DNA of 62,000 nucleotides from contig CM043957.1 in assembly GCA_014529385.2 (NCBI GenBank), positions 87,644,381 to 87,706,380 on the forward strand, written 5' to 3'. The notes under the pieces are model-generated. The model did no database searches, was not told the DNA's origin, and saw only the letters and a program-made list of their open reading frames with translations. The translations under genes and the position numbers were made by a program. This document shows, piece after piece, positions 22,343-35,900 of this stretch (positions are counted from its first letter, which is position 1; each line of letters starts with the position of its first letter). The stretch comes from Adiantum capillus-veneris (lineage: Eukaryota > Streptophyta > Polypodiopsida > Polypodiales > Pteridaceae).

Positions 22343-22490
22343 GGCTAGCTGCTTAGTTCACATTACCAGCTTAGGATTTCATAGTATTTCATTTTGTCAT
22401 TTCATTTTGTTACTCTGACTTTGTATCAGATCCACCACATTGTAACACTCCGGTCTCATAGGTCATTTTGGCCTTTTTCATTTCTCTCTC
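22342..22490 (+). mobile_element. LINE copy E, 3' UTR only
   Basis: Starts CCGGCTAGCTGCTTAGTTCAC, matching the copy D 3' UTR from about 22117, and continues through TTTGTATCAGATCCACCACATTGTAAC and GGTCTCATAGGTCATTTTGGCC to TTCATTTCTCTCTCT. It is thus a 150-bp extremely 5'-truncated insertion placed directly behind the (CT)n of copy D. Confidence 0.88.
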
Positions 22491-22984
22491 TAGTTTAGGC
22501 AAGGAGAGTTTTCTTTGATGGGTACACTTGCCCTTCGAAACTCCAAGATTTTATAATTTTTGAAACATTTTAAGGTATTCTTGAAGGGTAGCTCACATTT
22601 TCATCTATTGAGGACGGGCAAAATACCCCTAGAAAGGCCAAAATGCCCAGCAAAAAGCCACCTTGCTGCCAATCCCTGGTCTCTATTTTGCTAGACTAGA
22701 GAGTTTGACTCTCTCTCTCTCTCCTGCAAGCCTTGGGCTGCATTTTGCTAGAAACTGACTCTCTCAATCTCTTCTCTTTTATATAAAAAGTTTATCGTTT
22801 TATCTCATCCGTAGCAAGGCTGTGAGTTCACCAGCTGAGGGACCACGTGTCCCCAAGGGCCACATCATCAGCATGGCCACCGACAAAGGCACAACTGTTC
22901 TCTGTCGCCCCATGTGAAATCTGCATGTCATCGAATACAACTAGAACACATACCTGGATGAAACCAAGGAAAGCCTACGTTCAC
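22491..22984. other. Intergenic or intronic sequence, possibly LTR debris
   Basis: No gene is visible. A TATA-like TTTTATATAAAAAG at about 22786-22799, CT-rich tracts and words shared with 1420-1630 suggest a degraded LTR. If FAN1 continues to the left, this lies in its next intron. Confidence 0.35.
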
Positions 22985-23116
22985 CTATGAAGGAGAATGC
23001 AAGTAAAACATTGTGGTAGTCATCCACAAGACAATATAACCATCAGCTCTATCATGCATAGCATTGACTGAATTAATGAAGAGATAGATTGCAAATGAAC
23101 ACTGTTTCACTTGCAC

Positions 23117-23218
23117 CACTTGCGTGAACTTAAGTTCATTATTATAATGGCAACACTTGTCGAGCAGAGGGGCTACTGTTTCAATCAAACATCTGAGAAG
23201 ATAGGAGCCTCGGATGCT
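23117..23218 (-). CDS. FAN1: FAN1 exon 10, tentative
   Basis: Phase-0 open segment of 34 codons between AAAG|AGC and GTG|GTGCAAG, encoding SIRGSYLLRCLIETVAPLLD and on. The spacing and the S-R---L--CL pattern fit the FAN1 segment after exon 9, but the splice sites are weak and similarity is modest. Confidence 0.4.
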
Positions 23219-23397
23219 CTTTGTTTTCAGAACAGATGCTTGGCATATTTGGCTAACTCCAAATGAATTCGATTTTACAGCACAGTGGGAATGAAAGGTC
23301 CTCCTACTTTGGCAGCTTTCCTAACTAAACAAACTTCACCACTCTGAATATTGGTGATCCAGACAAAAGGTTCATAGGCCTGTTCATGCCTCCACAT

Positions 23398-23457
<60 letters not shown>

Positions 23458-26400
23458 TTAAACATGATCTTACCTTAAAGTTAACCATCGACATAATTTG
23501 CTTCAGTTCAGGTACACTCAGCAAATGCAGTCTCTCCCTAAAAGCCTTTTCAAAGCGCTCCCCCTTCTCGATCCCGTCTCCAAAGCTAAAAAAACCAGCG
23601 GCTGTGCAATTCGAAAATTCTAAAGTCAAATATGTTCCACTTGAATGAGCTCCATCTAACTTGCAAACCGTCCTAATGTATCAAATCAAAAAGGTTTTTG
23701 AACGAATGGCAATCTCTTTCATCAGTTAATTCTGTTGGTCTGACTACAACTAACATTCCTAATGTATCAAATCAAAAAGGTTTTTGAACAAATGGCAATC
23801 TCTTTCATCAGTTAATTCTGTTGGTCTGACTACAACTAACATTCATAACAGGACCACTACTGGATCTTCTGTTCTTTAAAGAACTTGTTTAAAGAACTAA
23901 CACTACGCGTTGTTTAGGATTTGGGTGGTTGCAGACAATAGGTTCCTAGGTCTCTAGTCTATCTCCATTTTTGTTCATGCCTCCAAATGGCAGTCATGCA
24001 GCTTTTGTGCAGTTCTGTACAGCAAGATATAACTTTTTTTCACACACGCACGCACAGAGCAAGAAATGAAAAATGTTATATATTAACGTCTTCTAAAGGC
24101 CAAAATGATCTATGAGGTCAAAGTGTTACATCATGGTGAATTTGATATGTCATCCCCATAAAAAGAGAGAAACTAACTAAACAAAAACGCTATTAGAGTT
24201 GTAAAAGGCTACCACGTCAACAGTCAGCGTGAAACGTGGGATTCCGTACAGTCTGCCACATCAACATGCCGGCGCGAAATCCGGAGTTCTGTACATTTGT
24301 CGCGTCATCTTCTTCTACTGCTTCTGCATTCTTAGCTTAGACCCCTCGGTCGGTGATCTGCATAGTGGCTCCGCTCTTCAGTGGCTTGACACGTCAGCAG
24401 TTTGTGACATCCCCCCTTCTTGAAAGAGAGTAATCGTTCACGATTACAGCATATCTGCAAAACAACTCAAGTCAGCTCAAAATTTTCCGAGGGTCATTCC
24501 GAAGGTCAATCCAAGGGACAATCTGTTTGCTCTTTTTGTTAAGGAGTTGGCTTCTCCTTTCATCTACATCAAAACTCTTGATATTCCGGCGATGTAAAAT
24601 TAGCCATCACACCAAGACCGCATTGATCTTCCACGAGTGTCTTGACGCACTATAATTACATACCCAGGCAATCTCATCCAATTAGGAATATTCATTGGTT
24701 GGGACATCACAATGCAACATTAATGCTCACATATGCATGATGCAAGACATAGAAACATAAAGTCGCCAATGAACTCTCCTCCCGCATAGCCTAACAAGGT
24801 CCGGGCCGGGAGATATTCAACGACTCCCTCATCACTCCTCCCGCATAACCTAAAAAGGTCCGAGCTAGGAGATATAAAGGCCTTTTACAACGATTCGCCC
24901 CCCAGACCGCAACCTGCGTCGTTTGGAGGTGCTGAGAGTAACCACTGCTCAGACTTCTTAATACTCCTCCCGCATACCCATCCAGGTCCGGATCGAGAGT
25001 AACAACAACAATATTTTTTTCAAGCATACAACCAAATGCTCCCCACACATCCCATCTGCGTCCTTCGGAGGTTTTCTAGCATACTCCCCGGACATCCCAT
25101 CTGCGTCATTCCGAGGTTTTTAAGCATACAATGAAACGCTCCCCAGACATCCCGTCTGAGTCGTGCCGAGGTTCAAACAATACCAAAACAACATTTCTCA
25201 CTAAGTAAAAATCACCAATCAACCAGAGTCAAACAATTCAAATCGGCACCAAGACAGGTTTAAAATAGATAGCATCCATTTCAAACAAACTTCAAACAAT
25301 ACGTTCTCAAACAATGTTCATAAGTATCTAACTATAAAACAACTAGAGAGTTCATTCAGGGCTTTGTTCAGACAACGAACTTTGAGGATGACTGGCTTGC
25401 CCTTCTGTGTCACGGTGATGGTTTGGTTCCGAACCTACAAAGTCGCATCATTCTTGTCGTGCCAGGGCGTGCCCAAGAGAACGTCGCAATAACTTCATAA
25501 TGTGGAAATCGGCTTTTCCATGATAATCTTGGATAGTCACTGGAAGAGCACCAATGAGCGGTACCACTTTCTGAGTTTGCCCGTGGCTAGCTCAGCTTCA
25601 ATTTCTCCACCCTCTGCATCATAATCAAAGTGCATCTGCTTCAAGAATTCTGGATGGATGAAGTTCTCTATAGCTCCGAGGTCAAAGAAAATAAGGGCTT
25701 TGAAGCCGTTGACTTTGCCATATGCTCGACACAATTCATTTGTACTTTCAAGGCATATGCCATAGATATCAAGAAGTAGTCCAATAGCGGGTCTAGCTCT
25801 CTTGGCTGGCAGTGGCCCGGAGGATCATTCTGTAGTGGGAGCAGTGTCACGTGCACATCTAACCCTATGTGTACGTGGACAAGCTACTTCATGTCTAGGG
25901 TTCAGTTAGCTTAGCTTAGAAAGTGTTCTTGCACTTTTGTGAGTGTTCGCAGACCGTGCATGTCCAGGCACTTAGAGTAGATGCATATCCTCAGGTTACA
26001 CACAACATGATCATCAGATTACCATCAAAATCCATCAGGTGCATTTTTACAGTGCGCAGACCTATTTTCCCTATTTTAGCCATTTTTCACTTATTATTAA
26101 TAAATGACTTTGTTGGGAAACTCGATAGGGCAATTTTGCTAAGTTAATATAAAAGAAACCTAGCAGTCACTCAGTAGAGCAGATGACAAAGGAGCACCAA
26201 GGCCCCTTGCGTTTTCTCAAGAGAGCCGATCGCCCTAGCGTCTCTGCAAGACTGAGAGCCTAGCGTTTTTTTTTGCACATTCCCGAAACTGCTAGCGTTT
26301 TTCAGCCAAGACCCTTGTAGCCTAGCGTTTGTGGAATCAGCCCAAATGCCAGTGTTTGCAGATTTTCAGCATTCCGATCTTGTGTTGCTGCAGCAGAAAC

Positions 26401-26885
26401 CCGCCACATCGACACCACCGCGACAAGAACCCAGAATCAGCCCTGGCGTTTTTGCATCCCAGCAGATCTGCTAGCGTTTTCAGAATTCAGCCATTAGCCT
26501 CTACGAACCGCCCGAACCTGCAGCAGATCCTCGTAGTGAGAGCTTGCCGTAGCTGGATTTGCAGTGATCAGTTTTCAGCCATTACGACAACCATTCATTT
26601 TCAGATTTAGACCTCAGATCAGCCAGCGTTTTTGCATGCAAGAGTCACCTTGGCGACAACAGCAGATCAGCCCTGTCTTTGTGCGACAGTTGCAGATTCG
26701 CAGTATTCAGTTTTCAGCCTTAGCATCGTCATCGTCATCCTCACCGTCGACATTGACATAGCATCATTTAGTACTCACAGCATCAGCACCTTGTATCAGA
26801 TTTGTGCAATCAATATCATAGACTTCTCTCGCCATCGAGAGAGGGGCCCTTGGAGGAGGGTTTGACCACTTTTCTGGTGTCGTAT

Positions 26886-26932
<47 letters not shown>

Positions 26933-29900
26933 CCTTCATTCACAGTGTTTCCCACTTTGTTGTGATCATTTGCACTCTCTCACTAAAGGAACGAAAGGCT
27001 CTCCCTTCCGTAAGTAAAAGGAACCCTTGAGCACAGTTCGGATCACTCATCTTGAGCAAAGTTCAACATTCACTTCCGTTGCACCTTACATTGGTATCAG
27101 AGCTTTGGCAGTGTTCTGTATCACTCAAGGAAAGAACCACAAGAAATTTTTTGCTTGTTGCGGTCGCACGTAACCCAAGTCCACTTGGGCGTGTCGATTC
27201 CTAATCGTGTTTTGAAGAGTGACAGGAAACCCAAGAAAGAAGGGCTTGTCTAGTCTCCCCTTGTTTCTCTTTTCACTCATTGAGAGCGAATTATGCACTT
27301 AGCAGCCGGCCAATCGACATGAGGTGGGAAAAAGCAACCTTGGTGTGAGCGCAAGGCCGCCAAGGGGTGCGCCTGCGGGAAAGAGAAGAGCTCGGGTAAG
27401 AGAAGATCCTTCTCTAACACAGATTGCAAGATAAAGAAAGAACCTCAAGAACCTCAAGACCCCCAAGAACCACAAGAACCCAAGTTCCTCGTGAACTTCA
27501 GAACCCAAGATCTCAATGTATGGTCATCACCCTAAGCGGAATGGATACTTTGCATGAAGGTGATGAGCATGAAGGAGGTGAAGAAGAATTTTCCCCACTA
27601 GGAGGTTTTTCCGACCCTCCCCCTTTCCCATCTACGCTACGGTTTGCACCAAATCCTATGGAGGCTTTGGTCAAGTCGATGATGGATATGATGCTACAAC
27701 AAGAGGTACAACGCGCCACCTTTGATCGCGAGCACGGGCAAGCGCGCTTGGCGGCCGAAGAAAGAAGGGTAGCCATGGAGCGTGAGCGTGAGCAAGCGCG
27801 CTTGGCAACCGAAGAAAGACAAGCGGCCTTGGAATTAGAACGTGAGGCGTAGAGAGACCAACGCATGCAAGAGTTGGTCCTACAGGTTTTCACCTCGAAG
27901 TCCGAGCACTCAAAGACGTGAGCGAATCACCACGTAGCACAAGTCGAGAAGCGGATTCCAACAGCCCCATCAAGGAGAAGTTGACATTTAGTAATTATGA
28001 TGGTAAGAAGGATGCTAATGTTATTCATTCTTGGTTGCATCAATTTAATGCTTATTTTGCAACAACTAAGAAGACAGGAAATAGCAAAGTTTTGACGGTA
28101 GCCACGTATCTTGCTGGTGATGCCATTAATTGGTATCAAGCGTGGCAACAGGAGCAATTGGCCGCTCACCTAGAGGGAGCCACGGACAGTGTGCCCCTTT
28201 CTTTCAATTGGGTCGACTTCCAAGACAAGCTCAAGGCACGGTTCTTGCCACCTCAGTACCTAGCGCGGTTAAAAGAAGATTGGCTTAATCTCAAGCAAAA
28301 TGGTACTCCAGTCATGTCTTTTTCTAACCGTGTTTTGCAGCTTGGCACCAAATTACGCAAATCGGATGCGAAGCGCAAAGAGGCTTTCATTTTCGGGTTG
28401 GACAACTATATCAGGTTTGATGTCAAAGTCTTCGATCCCGTAGATCTCAACAAGGCAGTAGCGATTGCTCTCGCACAGGAGATGAAGCACAACAAGGGAA
28501 AGCCTAAGGAGAACAAGTCGTCTCAAAGTACCTCTCAGACTTCTCAGAACCCTCACAACAGTAAGAATGGTAAGAATGGTAACTCTTCTAACCAATCTTC
28601 CTCTAGTCTCTCGGAAAAGAACTCACACAATGAATCTAAGGGTAAAGCTAACACAATTGCTAAACCTAAGCTCACTCCATATGAAAAGGCAAAACAAGGA
28701 ATTTTAGGAGGATACATCACGTCAGAAGAACAAAGCATTTATTCTAAGGAAGGTCGATGTTATCATTGTCACATCAAGGGTCACATAAAAAGAATATGTT
28801 ATAAAATTGAATCTAGCGAATCTAAAGAACCCACATCCTCTATTAATACCATCAATGAGAACACGAGTGTGACCCAAGTTTCTCATGATCCTCCCATTGA
28901 TGAGTCTCTCATTAAGTGTTATGGTCATGTGAAGGGTCAACATTTTGTCATATTGTTTGATCCAGGTAGTATGCATGATGTGATTAGTGACTCTCTTGTC
29001 GAAAGAGCCCGCTTGGAAGTTAGCAAGACATCTCCTTTCGAGGTGACGGGCTTCGCTCCCAATATGGACTCTCTCATTACATGAGAGTGCCTTGATGTGT
29101 TATTCACAGTTCAACAAGTGTCCTTCCGCAGAAAATTTGTAGTGTCTTCTCTTTCAAGATGTGATATGCTTCTTGGCATTCGATGGTTTTGTGAGCATAA
29201 CCCTCTCATTGATTGGGCAACTAATATTTTCACTTTCAATGCCAAAAGTGACTCTCCCATTGTCATTCGTGCTTCATCTCTCATTTCTAATGTGCAAGCG
29301 AAGATTGAAAACAATCAGGAGGAGACTCTCTCAGTCTACATGATTTGCATGATATAGATGTAAATATTCACAAGCATGATGATTTGTATGATAATGATGT
29401 GATTGTTCACACGGATGATGGTTTAGTTGATACTTTGTCTAGTGAAGCTAACCTCATTGCAGATTCGATCAATCACAAAGAACCGATCTTGGCTCTCGAG
29501 TCGAGGTCCAGACTCCAAGAACCCCCATAGGAAGTATTATGTGTGCACATGATTAGTCAGCACGCATTGTTCGAGTGTTTCATTCGTCATGGTTTCCTGT
29601 ATTTTAGTCAACGTCTTTATGTGATCCCTTTTCATAGGCATGACATATTGTACGATGAACATGATTCACTCATGAATGAGCACGGATGTATGCGGATTAC
29701 TCATGAAAAGATGAAATGTTTGCACCCGAGGAATTCACATTCCATGTCTCTTCCTTGGCATGACACAGTATCCGAAAGAGCACAAGAAGGAGTGAGCATC
29801 AAGCATCGGCATTTCCATTGTGATTTGCCACAGTTGATAGATTTAGATCAGAAAGACAAATTTCGATTCCATTGTTTACGAGTGTTTGATGAACGGTTTG

Positions 29901-32900
29901 GCACTCCGTCTCTTTGTTCATCTACATTGCATGCACAGTCTTTAGAGAAGACTAGAATTTTTCCAATCACTTTACATGGAATGGGTATGTTCATGTTTTT
30001 GTGTTGGAAGTGGTTTGAGGAATTTTCCTCCTCGAAGATTCTTGAAGAAGGTAGATCCACGACTATAGCCGAAGTTGGAACTTTGACGCAGCCACAGATG
30101 ACTTTGTGTCGCTTTCGGCATAGCTCAAAGAAGCAAGCGTTGCAGACCCTTATGAAGTTCAAGTATCGCATGACCCACGCATCAGAGCGGGCCGGCAAAG
30201 AGTCCTTTCCAAGATTCCAGACGTTGTCGACGATCTCCCTCGACGCCATACAATTCGGTACCAGTACCTCACTTTAAAAAGGAGGGGATGTCACGTGCAC
30301 ATCTAACCCTATGTGTACATGGACAAGCTACTTCATGTCTAGGGTTCAATTAGCTTAGCTTAGGAAGTGTCCTGGCACTTTTGTGAGTCTGTTCGTAGAC
30401 CGTGCATGTCCAGGCACTTAAAGTAGATACATATTCTTTGGTTGCACACAGCATGATCATCATATTACCATCAGAACCCATCACGAGCACTTTTAAAGTG
30501 CACATACCTATTTTCCCTATTTTAGCCATTTTTCACTTATTATTAATAAGTGACTTTGTTGTGAAACTGGGTAGGGCAATTTTGCTAAGTTAATATAAAA
30601 GAAACCTGGCAGTCACTCAGTAGAGCAGATGACAAAGGAGAACCAAGGCCCCTTGCGTTTCTCAAGAGAGCAGATCGCCCTAGCGTCTCTGCAAGACTGA
30701 GAGTCTAGCGTTTTTGCACATTGCCAAAACTGCTAGCGTTTTTCAGCCAAAACCCTTGCAGTCCTAGCGTTCGTGGAATCAGCCCAAATGCCAGTGTTTG
30801 CAGATTTTCAACGTTGCGATCTTGTGTTGCTGCAGCAGAAACCCGCCGCATCGACACCACCGCAACAAGAACCCAGAATCAGCCCTAGCGTTTTGCATCC
30901 CAGCAGATCTGCTAGAGTTTTCAGAATTCAGCCATTAGCCTCTACGAACCGCCCGAACCCGCAGCAGATCCTCGCAGCAAGAGCTTGCCGTGGCCGGATT
31001 TGCAGCGATCAGTTTTCAGCCATTACGACAACCATTCATTTTCAGATTTAGACCTCAGATCAGCCAGTGTTTTTGCATGCAAGAGTCACCTTGGCGACGG
31101 CAACAGATCAGCCCCGTCTTGGTGCGACAGTTGCAGATTCGCAATATTCAGTTTTCAGCCTTAGCATCGTCCTCACCGTCGACATCGACATAGCATCATT
31201 TAGTACTCACTGCATCAGCACCTTGTATCAGATTTGTGCAATCAATATCATAGACTTCTCTCGCCATCGAGAGAGGGGCCCTTGGAGGAGGGTTTGACAA
31301 CTTTTCTGATGTCGTATTCTTCTGTCTCTATCTCTCAATCTCAGCACCTTCATTCACAATGTTTCTCACTTTGTTGTGATCATTTGCACTCTCTCGCTAA
31401 AGGAACAGAAGGCTCTCCCTTCCGTAAGTAAAAGGAACCCTTGAGCACAGTTCAGAGCACTCATCTTGAGCAAAGTTCAACATTCACTTCCGCTGCACCT
31501 TACAAGCAGAAGGTACGTCGAGGCTCGCTCAGGACATGTAGTAAATGTATGTCCTGATTGAAAACATCCAAAGCATCCGCCTTCTTGTAAAAGGATTTCT
31601 CCTTGACGTTGTGTCAAACCAAGCCTTTGAGGTTGGGTGTCACGAGAGTCCCGAAAATTTGTTCGTTGTTAGTGGTTTGAGATTCTTCTGTGGTAAACTC
31701 CAACTTTCCCTTCATGAGTTTATAGCCGACCGCGGCATGGTCCATAAGCTCTTGCATGGTGGAGACTTGCTTAGAGAGACAATATTCCTGCAATGGTGAT
31801 GGTAGTCCAATGGTGTATCGCTCGCATTGGGCCTCCAAGGGAACAGAGCTAAAGAAGGACAACAGAAAGTACACGTCGAGAAACCTTTGGTTATAGTCGT
31901 CCATGGTTTCGGTGGCAAGTATTTTCAAGTTGCCACACTCTGCCAAAATCCGGACTTCAAACATAGAAGTCATGTAACTACGTGCAAAAACTCTCTTGAA
32001 AGCTTGCCAGGTCCTTGGAGCATGCGGTTGTCTCTCGATTGAACTCCACCATTGCATAGCATTATCTTTAAGAAATCCCGCTGCTCGAGAAATCTTGGAT
32101 TCTTCTGTATAGTTCCCCAAAGCATAGATGTTGTTGAATTGCTCTAGAAACTGCAATGCTTTCTTGCGATCTTTCACCCTGGAAAAAGTGGAAAATTTGA
32201 CTGTCGTACCGCCATCCTTGAAATCTTTAGGTTGGTTAGGCATGTATCTCGGGTACGGATAATAAGGGTATCCATACGGGCTCCAATTATTGTAGCCTGG
32301 TGGCGGTGGTGGTGGTGGAGGTGGGGGCAGTGGCGGTAGCACTGGATCAGGGTCAGATGGCTGCATCATATTCCTGAAGACTCCCCCGATCGGAACAGAC
32401 GGCTGAGAAGGTGGTTGTTTGGAAGCTCTCGTACTTTCTGGTGTCGGAGGAGGAGGTACCAACCTGAGCATCAGAGGGGGTAACATGTAGTTCAAAAATT
32501 GTTGAAAACTTTGCAGCATCGGAAGTTCTGTTGAGGATGCCGCAAAAGAATGTCATGAAGCTCGTCGAGAAGAAACTGTAAATATTCTACTAAATCCATG
32601 AACGCCGTGTCTTGGGTTCTTTATGGCTTATGCCTTGTAAGACAGAGCGGTGAGGACAAGAGCACGCCCGATGCGCGATGAAGGGTGGGAGTGGCTAATA
32701 AGTCCCACGTCAAGACCTGAAGTAAAATTCCAGTAGCTCTGTCTGCTCTTTTGCAGGACCAGTATGCTTTCAAAAGAGCACACGCCTAATGCTCTGATAC
32801 CACTGTCACATGACGGGGCACCACGTGCCAATAGAAAAGAACAATAGCTCTGTCTGCTCTTTTGTAGGACCAGTATGCTTTCAAAAAAGCACACGCCTAA

Positions 32901-35900
32901 TGCTCTCATACCACTGTCACATGACGGGGCACCACGTGCCAATAGAAAAGAACAGACTAAACAGACTTTTAGCACTTCAATAACAATTGAAACTGAAAGA
33001 GAGAGCACACACGACACGGAGTGGTGGAATTCCACCCCAAAGAGGATTGGCCCCAAATCATGGCGCCCCTTTCGGTATTTCTTTATATTGCACCAACACA
33101 GTACAAGCCGGTACTCCACGCTCTGCACCTTCCTCAAAAAGCATGCCAAAGAATGAGCCCATGGCCTCATATTTAAAGGCCCTAGGCCCAAAAGCAATTT
33201 ACATGAAAAGCCTTAAACTCAAAAGCATCTTGTCCAAAAGCTGCCATCGCAAATTACGAAAATCCGTACAGTGCCACGTCAACACATGTCAACGCAAATC
33301 ACGGAAATCTGTACAATCTGCCACGTCAGCAATCAACGTGAAACGTGGGATTCCGTACAGTTTGCCACCTCAACAAGCCAACGCAAAATCCAAAGTTCCG
33401 TACATGTTGCCACGTCATCTTCTGCTACTACTGCTTCTTAGGGTTTAGGCCCCTCGACCGGTGATCTGCACAATGGCTCCGTTCTTCAGTGGCTTGACAC
33501 ATCAGCAGTTTGTGACACGATCTATGGTTATACCCCACCTTTCAAAGCCATTTGTAGTGTCTATGTACAGGTTTTCTGAGCCGGGTTGACAGGGCACAAA
33601 ATCTTATTCTGAGCAGTGTAGAATTAAGTATTCTGCAAAGGCTTTCAAATTCAGAATATCTGCTTTTCTTCAGGTCACCTACACACAAACAATTTATTTT
33701 GGGAGGCAAAAGTTCTTGACTTTGTAACAGTCCTAAGATATTCTACAAGGTTTTGTCTCTCTTTAAGGAGCTTTGTTTATCTACTTGGTGGTATCTTGGC
33801 TTGTTGGCAGGCATCTTCAATATGGCCCAAACCGCAGACATATAAAAATTTGGTCTGCTCATAACAGCGGATAAACTTGATGGCACAAACTTTCTTTTGT
33901 GCAACTTCATGGTTGATAACATTAGGATTGCAAGAGTCTTACAAAACACCGAGCAAGATCTTCCAAGCAAACTAAGGTCCAAGTAAAATTTGTAGACTAG
34001 TGACAGAGGTTTCTCAGATCTAGCAAGTGGTATAGTGGTTTAATATGCAAGATCGAAGTGCTCAATAGTTAGATCTACTTCTTTGCTTCTCCGTTCTTTT
34101 CAAAGCTAAAAATCGTAGTGATAAAATGGCAGTAGCGGAGGAAGTATTGCATCCTCTAATAATCCCAGCCCTTGCATCATTTTTGTTTTCCTACTTGGCA
34201 AGTTTAGGGTCAACATTAATGACTTGAGCAAGCAACTCGGGCACCTTACTTGTGATCATTAACGTATACATAAACAATTACTTGTTTCAAGAATGCTTAC
34301 AGCCCCGTTCCCCCAAGGACTGACGGCGCATGTGGATACCAACTGCCCCAAGCTCCATAACTATGTGGTTAATTCTAGATTTTGATAGCACAGTCTCATA
34401 ACCTATTGTTGTCCAAAAAAGCAAGCAGCTTGGGCATTTTGGATAGCTTGTCTTCAAACCCTCTAATCCCTCAGGGTTCTTAGAACAAAGCATGTCAAAT
34501 TCGCATGGGCTTATCTTGAATCATGCAAGGTAGGGCTTATAGTGCCACCTCTTTGGCTGGTCCTAGCAGAGCTGCTAGTCCCCCATCATCTCCCAAGGAA
34601 ATAGACGTCAATACGGATGTTCAGCAACCAAATGAGAGAGCCGACTAGTCAGTTTCCGATACTCCTAGCATTTGCTACATCTGAGGAGTCTTACAAGGAC
34701 TTTTTCTAGTTGGGATCCATAGGAGTAGAGATAGGCTTATAGTTGGTCATGCAAAAAGCCTCCAACAACTCCTGGACATAGCACTACCGAGAGAGGAAAA
34801 TACCCCCCTCTATCTGCTCAATCTCCAATCCAAGTGAGCAATGAAGTAAGCCAAGATCTCTCATCTCAACCTCCTTGGCCAGGGTCTCCATTGTCCAGCG
34901 GATATGCTTGACATAACTAACTGTGACAACGAGATCATCCGCGTAGAGGATAACAAGTGTCACCAATCCTCCCTCTCTGAAAAGGTATTAGTCAAGGTCT
35001 GCAGAATAGAAAAATTTTCCTAACATGGTAAAGATTGTAACGTACACAATCATTTATGTGCAAAATTCAGCACATATGGACAAAATCTCAAGACATATTT
35101 GTAAATTGTACAATCAATGAGATGACCTTCCACCCATTAAGCCTTCTTTAGATTATTGATCTACTTTGTTACATACCTCAAAGGCACCCGAGGGATCAAC
35201 AGAAGTTGGAAGAGAAGAAAAGGGAGGGGAGGGTAGTGCATTGGGGGCGTGGGTCTGTGGCTTCTATCCTACAAGCCTCTTTTAGGTAAATGGTTAGGAT
35301 ACTTAAAGTAGTGCATTGGGGGCGTGGGTCTATGGCTCCTATCCTACAAGCCTCTTTTAGGTAAATGGAGGAGCATGGGCAGACGTGAAACTTCATTAAA
35401 AGTAGCCTATAAGGCCGTTGAGTCTGGACGTACCTGCTGACTGGCCGGATCTCTTTGTCGCTTGGATCGCACTCTCCATGCTCCAACAATCGGCTGACAC
35501 TGACCCAAAGGTGCTTAAGCATATTCTAGCACTCAATCAGGTCCGCCCTTATCGAGGGGGCCTTCCCGTAGCCAAGCTCCTACCCAGTCTTTGCCCACCG
35601 CTTACACCACCTCTAAGGGGTATTTCCACCCTACTGCAACAGAATACTAACTTGCCTCAACAAGAGCCGGTTCCTGCTGTTTAGGGTAAAGTGCAAGCCG
35701 CTTTTTTTTCCCAAATACAAGCCATGTAATATGGTTATGAACATGTACCATCAGGCCAGAGGCCCGCACCCATGACCATCATGATGTAAACGTTGCTGGA
35801 ACAATGGAGGAATCTGGGCAAGTAACCCACATCGATAAACATCATGATGTGAATAGGGCTGGAACAATGGAGGATCTGGACACATCCTCCTTTTCAGAGC

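Larger units (their letters stand above)
25845..27090 (+). repeat. 5' LTR of the nested element
   Basis: 1,246 bp. Has AATATAAAAGAAACC (TATA-like) at about 26145-26160, many GCCTAGCGTTT words, the hairpin at 26823-26844, a (CT)n run at 26888-26928 absent from the partner LTR, and the AAAGGAACGAAAGGCTCTCC segment near its end. Confidence 0.95.
25845..31504 (+). mobile_element. Complete non-autonomous LTR retrotransposon (gag-protease only), TSD AGCAG
   Basis: 5,660 bp bounded by two LTRs (25845-27090 and 30289-31504) beginning TGTCACGTGCAC and ending CACCTTACA. It is flanked by the 5-bp target duplication AGCAG at 25840-25844 and 31505-31509. Primer binding site at 27092-27103, polypurine tract at 30276-30288. 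Inside are a small acidic ORF, gag with a CCHC knuckle, a protease and an unknown 244-codon ORF; no RT, RNase H or integrase exists, so mobilisation in trans must be assumed. It matches the class called TR-GAG, or terminal-repeat retrotransposons with gag. It lies antisense to its host element and to FAN1. Confidence 0.93.
24206..33517 (-). mobile_element. Gutted minus-strand Ty3-type LTR element hosting a nested element
   Basis: Minus-strand order: 5' LTR (33517-32804), Met-tRNA primer site, gag (32519-31614), the nested element (31504-25845), protease remnant (25844-25380), a non-coding spacer with repeated GACATCCC-CTG-GTC words, a polypurine tract (24422-24410) and a truncated 3' LTR (24409-24206). 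RT, RNase H and integrase are missing. It sits inside FAN1 intron 8 in the same orientation as the gene. Confidence 0.8.

Noticed and set aside
35418-35684. 88-codon plus-strand ORF, possible FAN1-independent gene
   Set aside because: No recognisable motif, no start context or splice partners, and located within the FAN1 intron next to short repeats.
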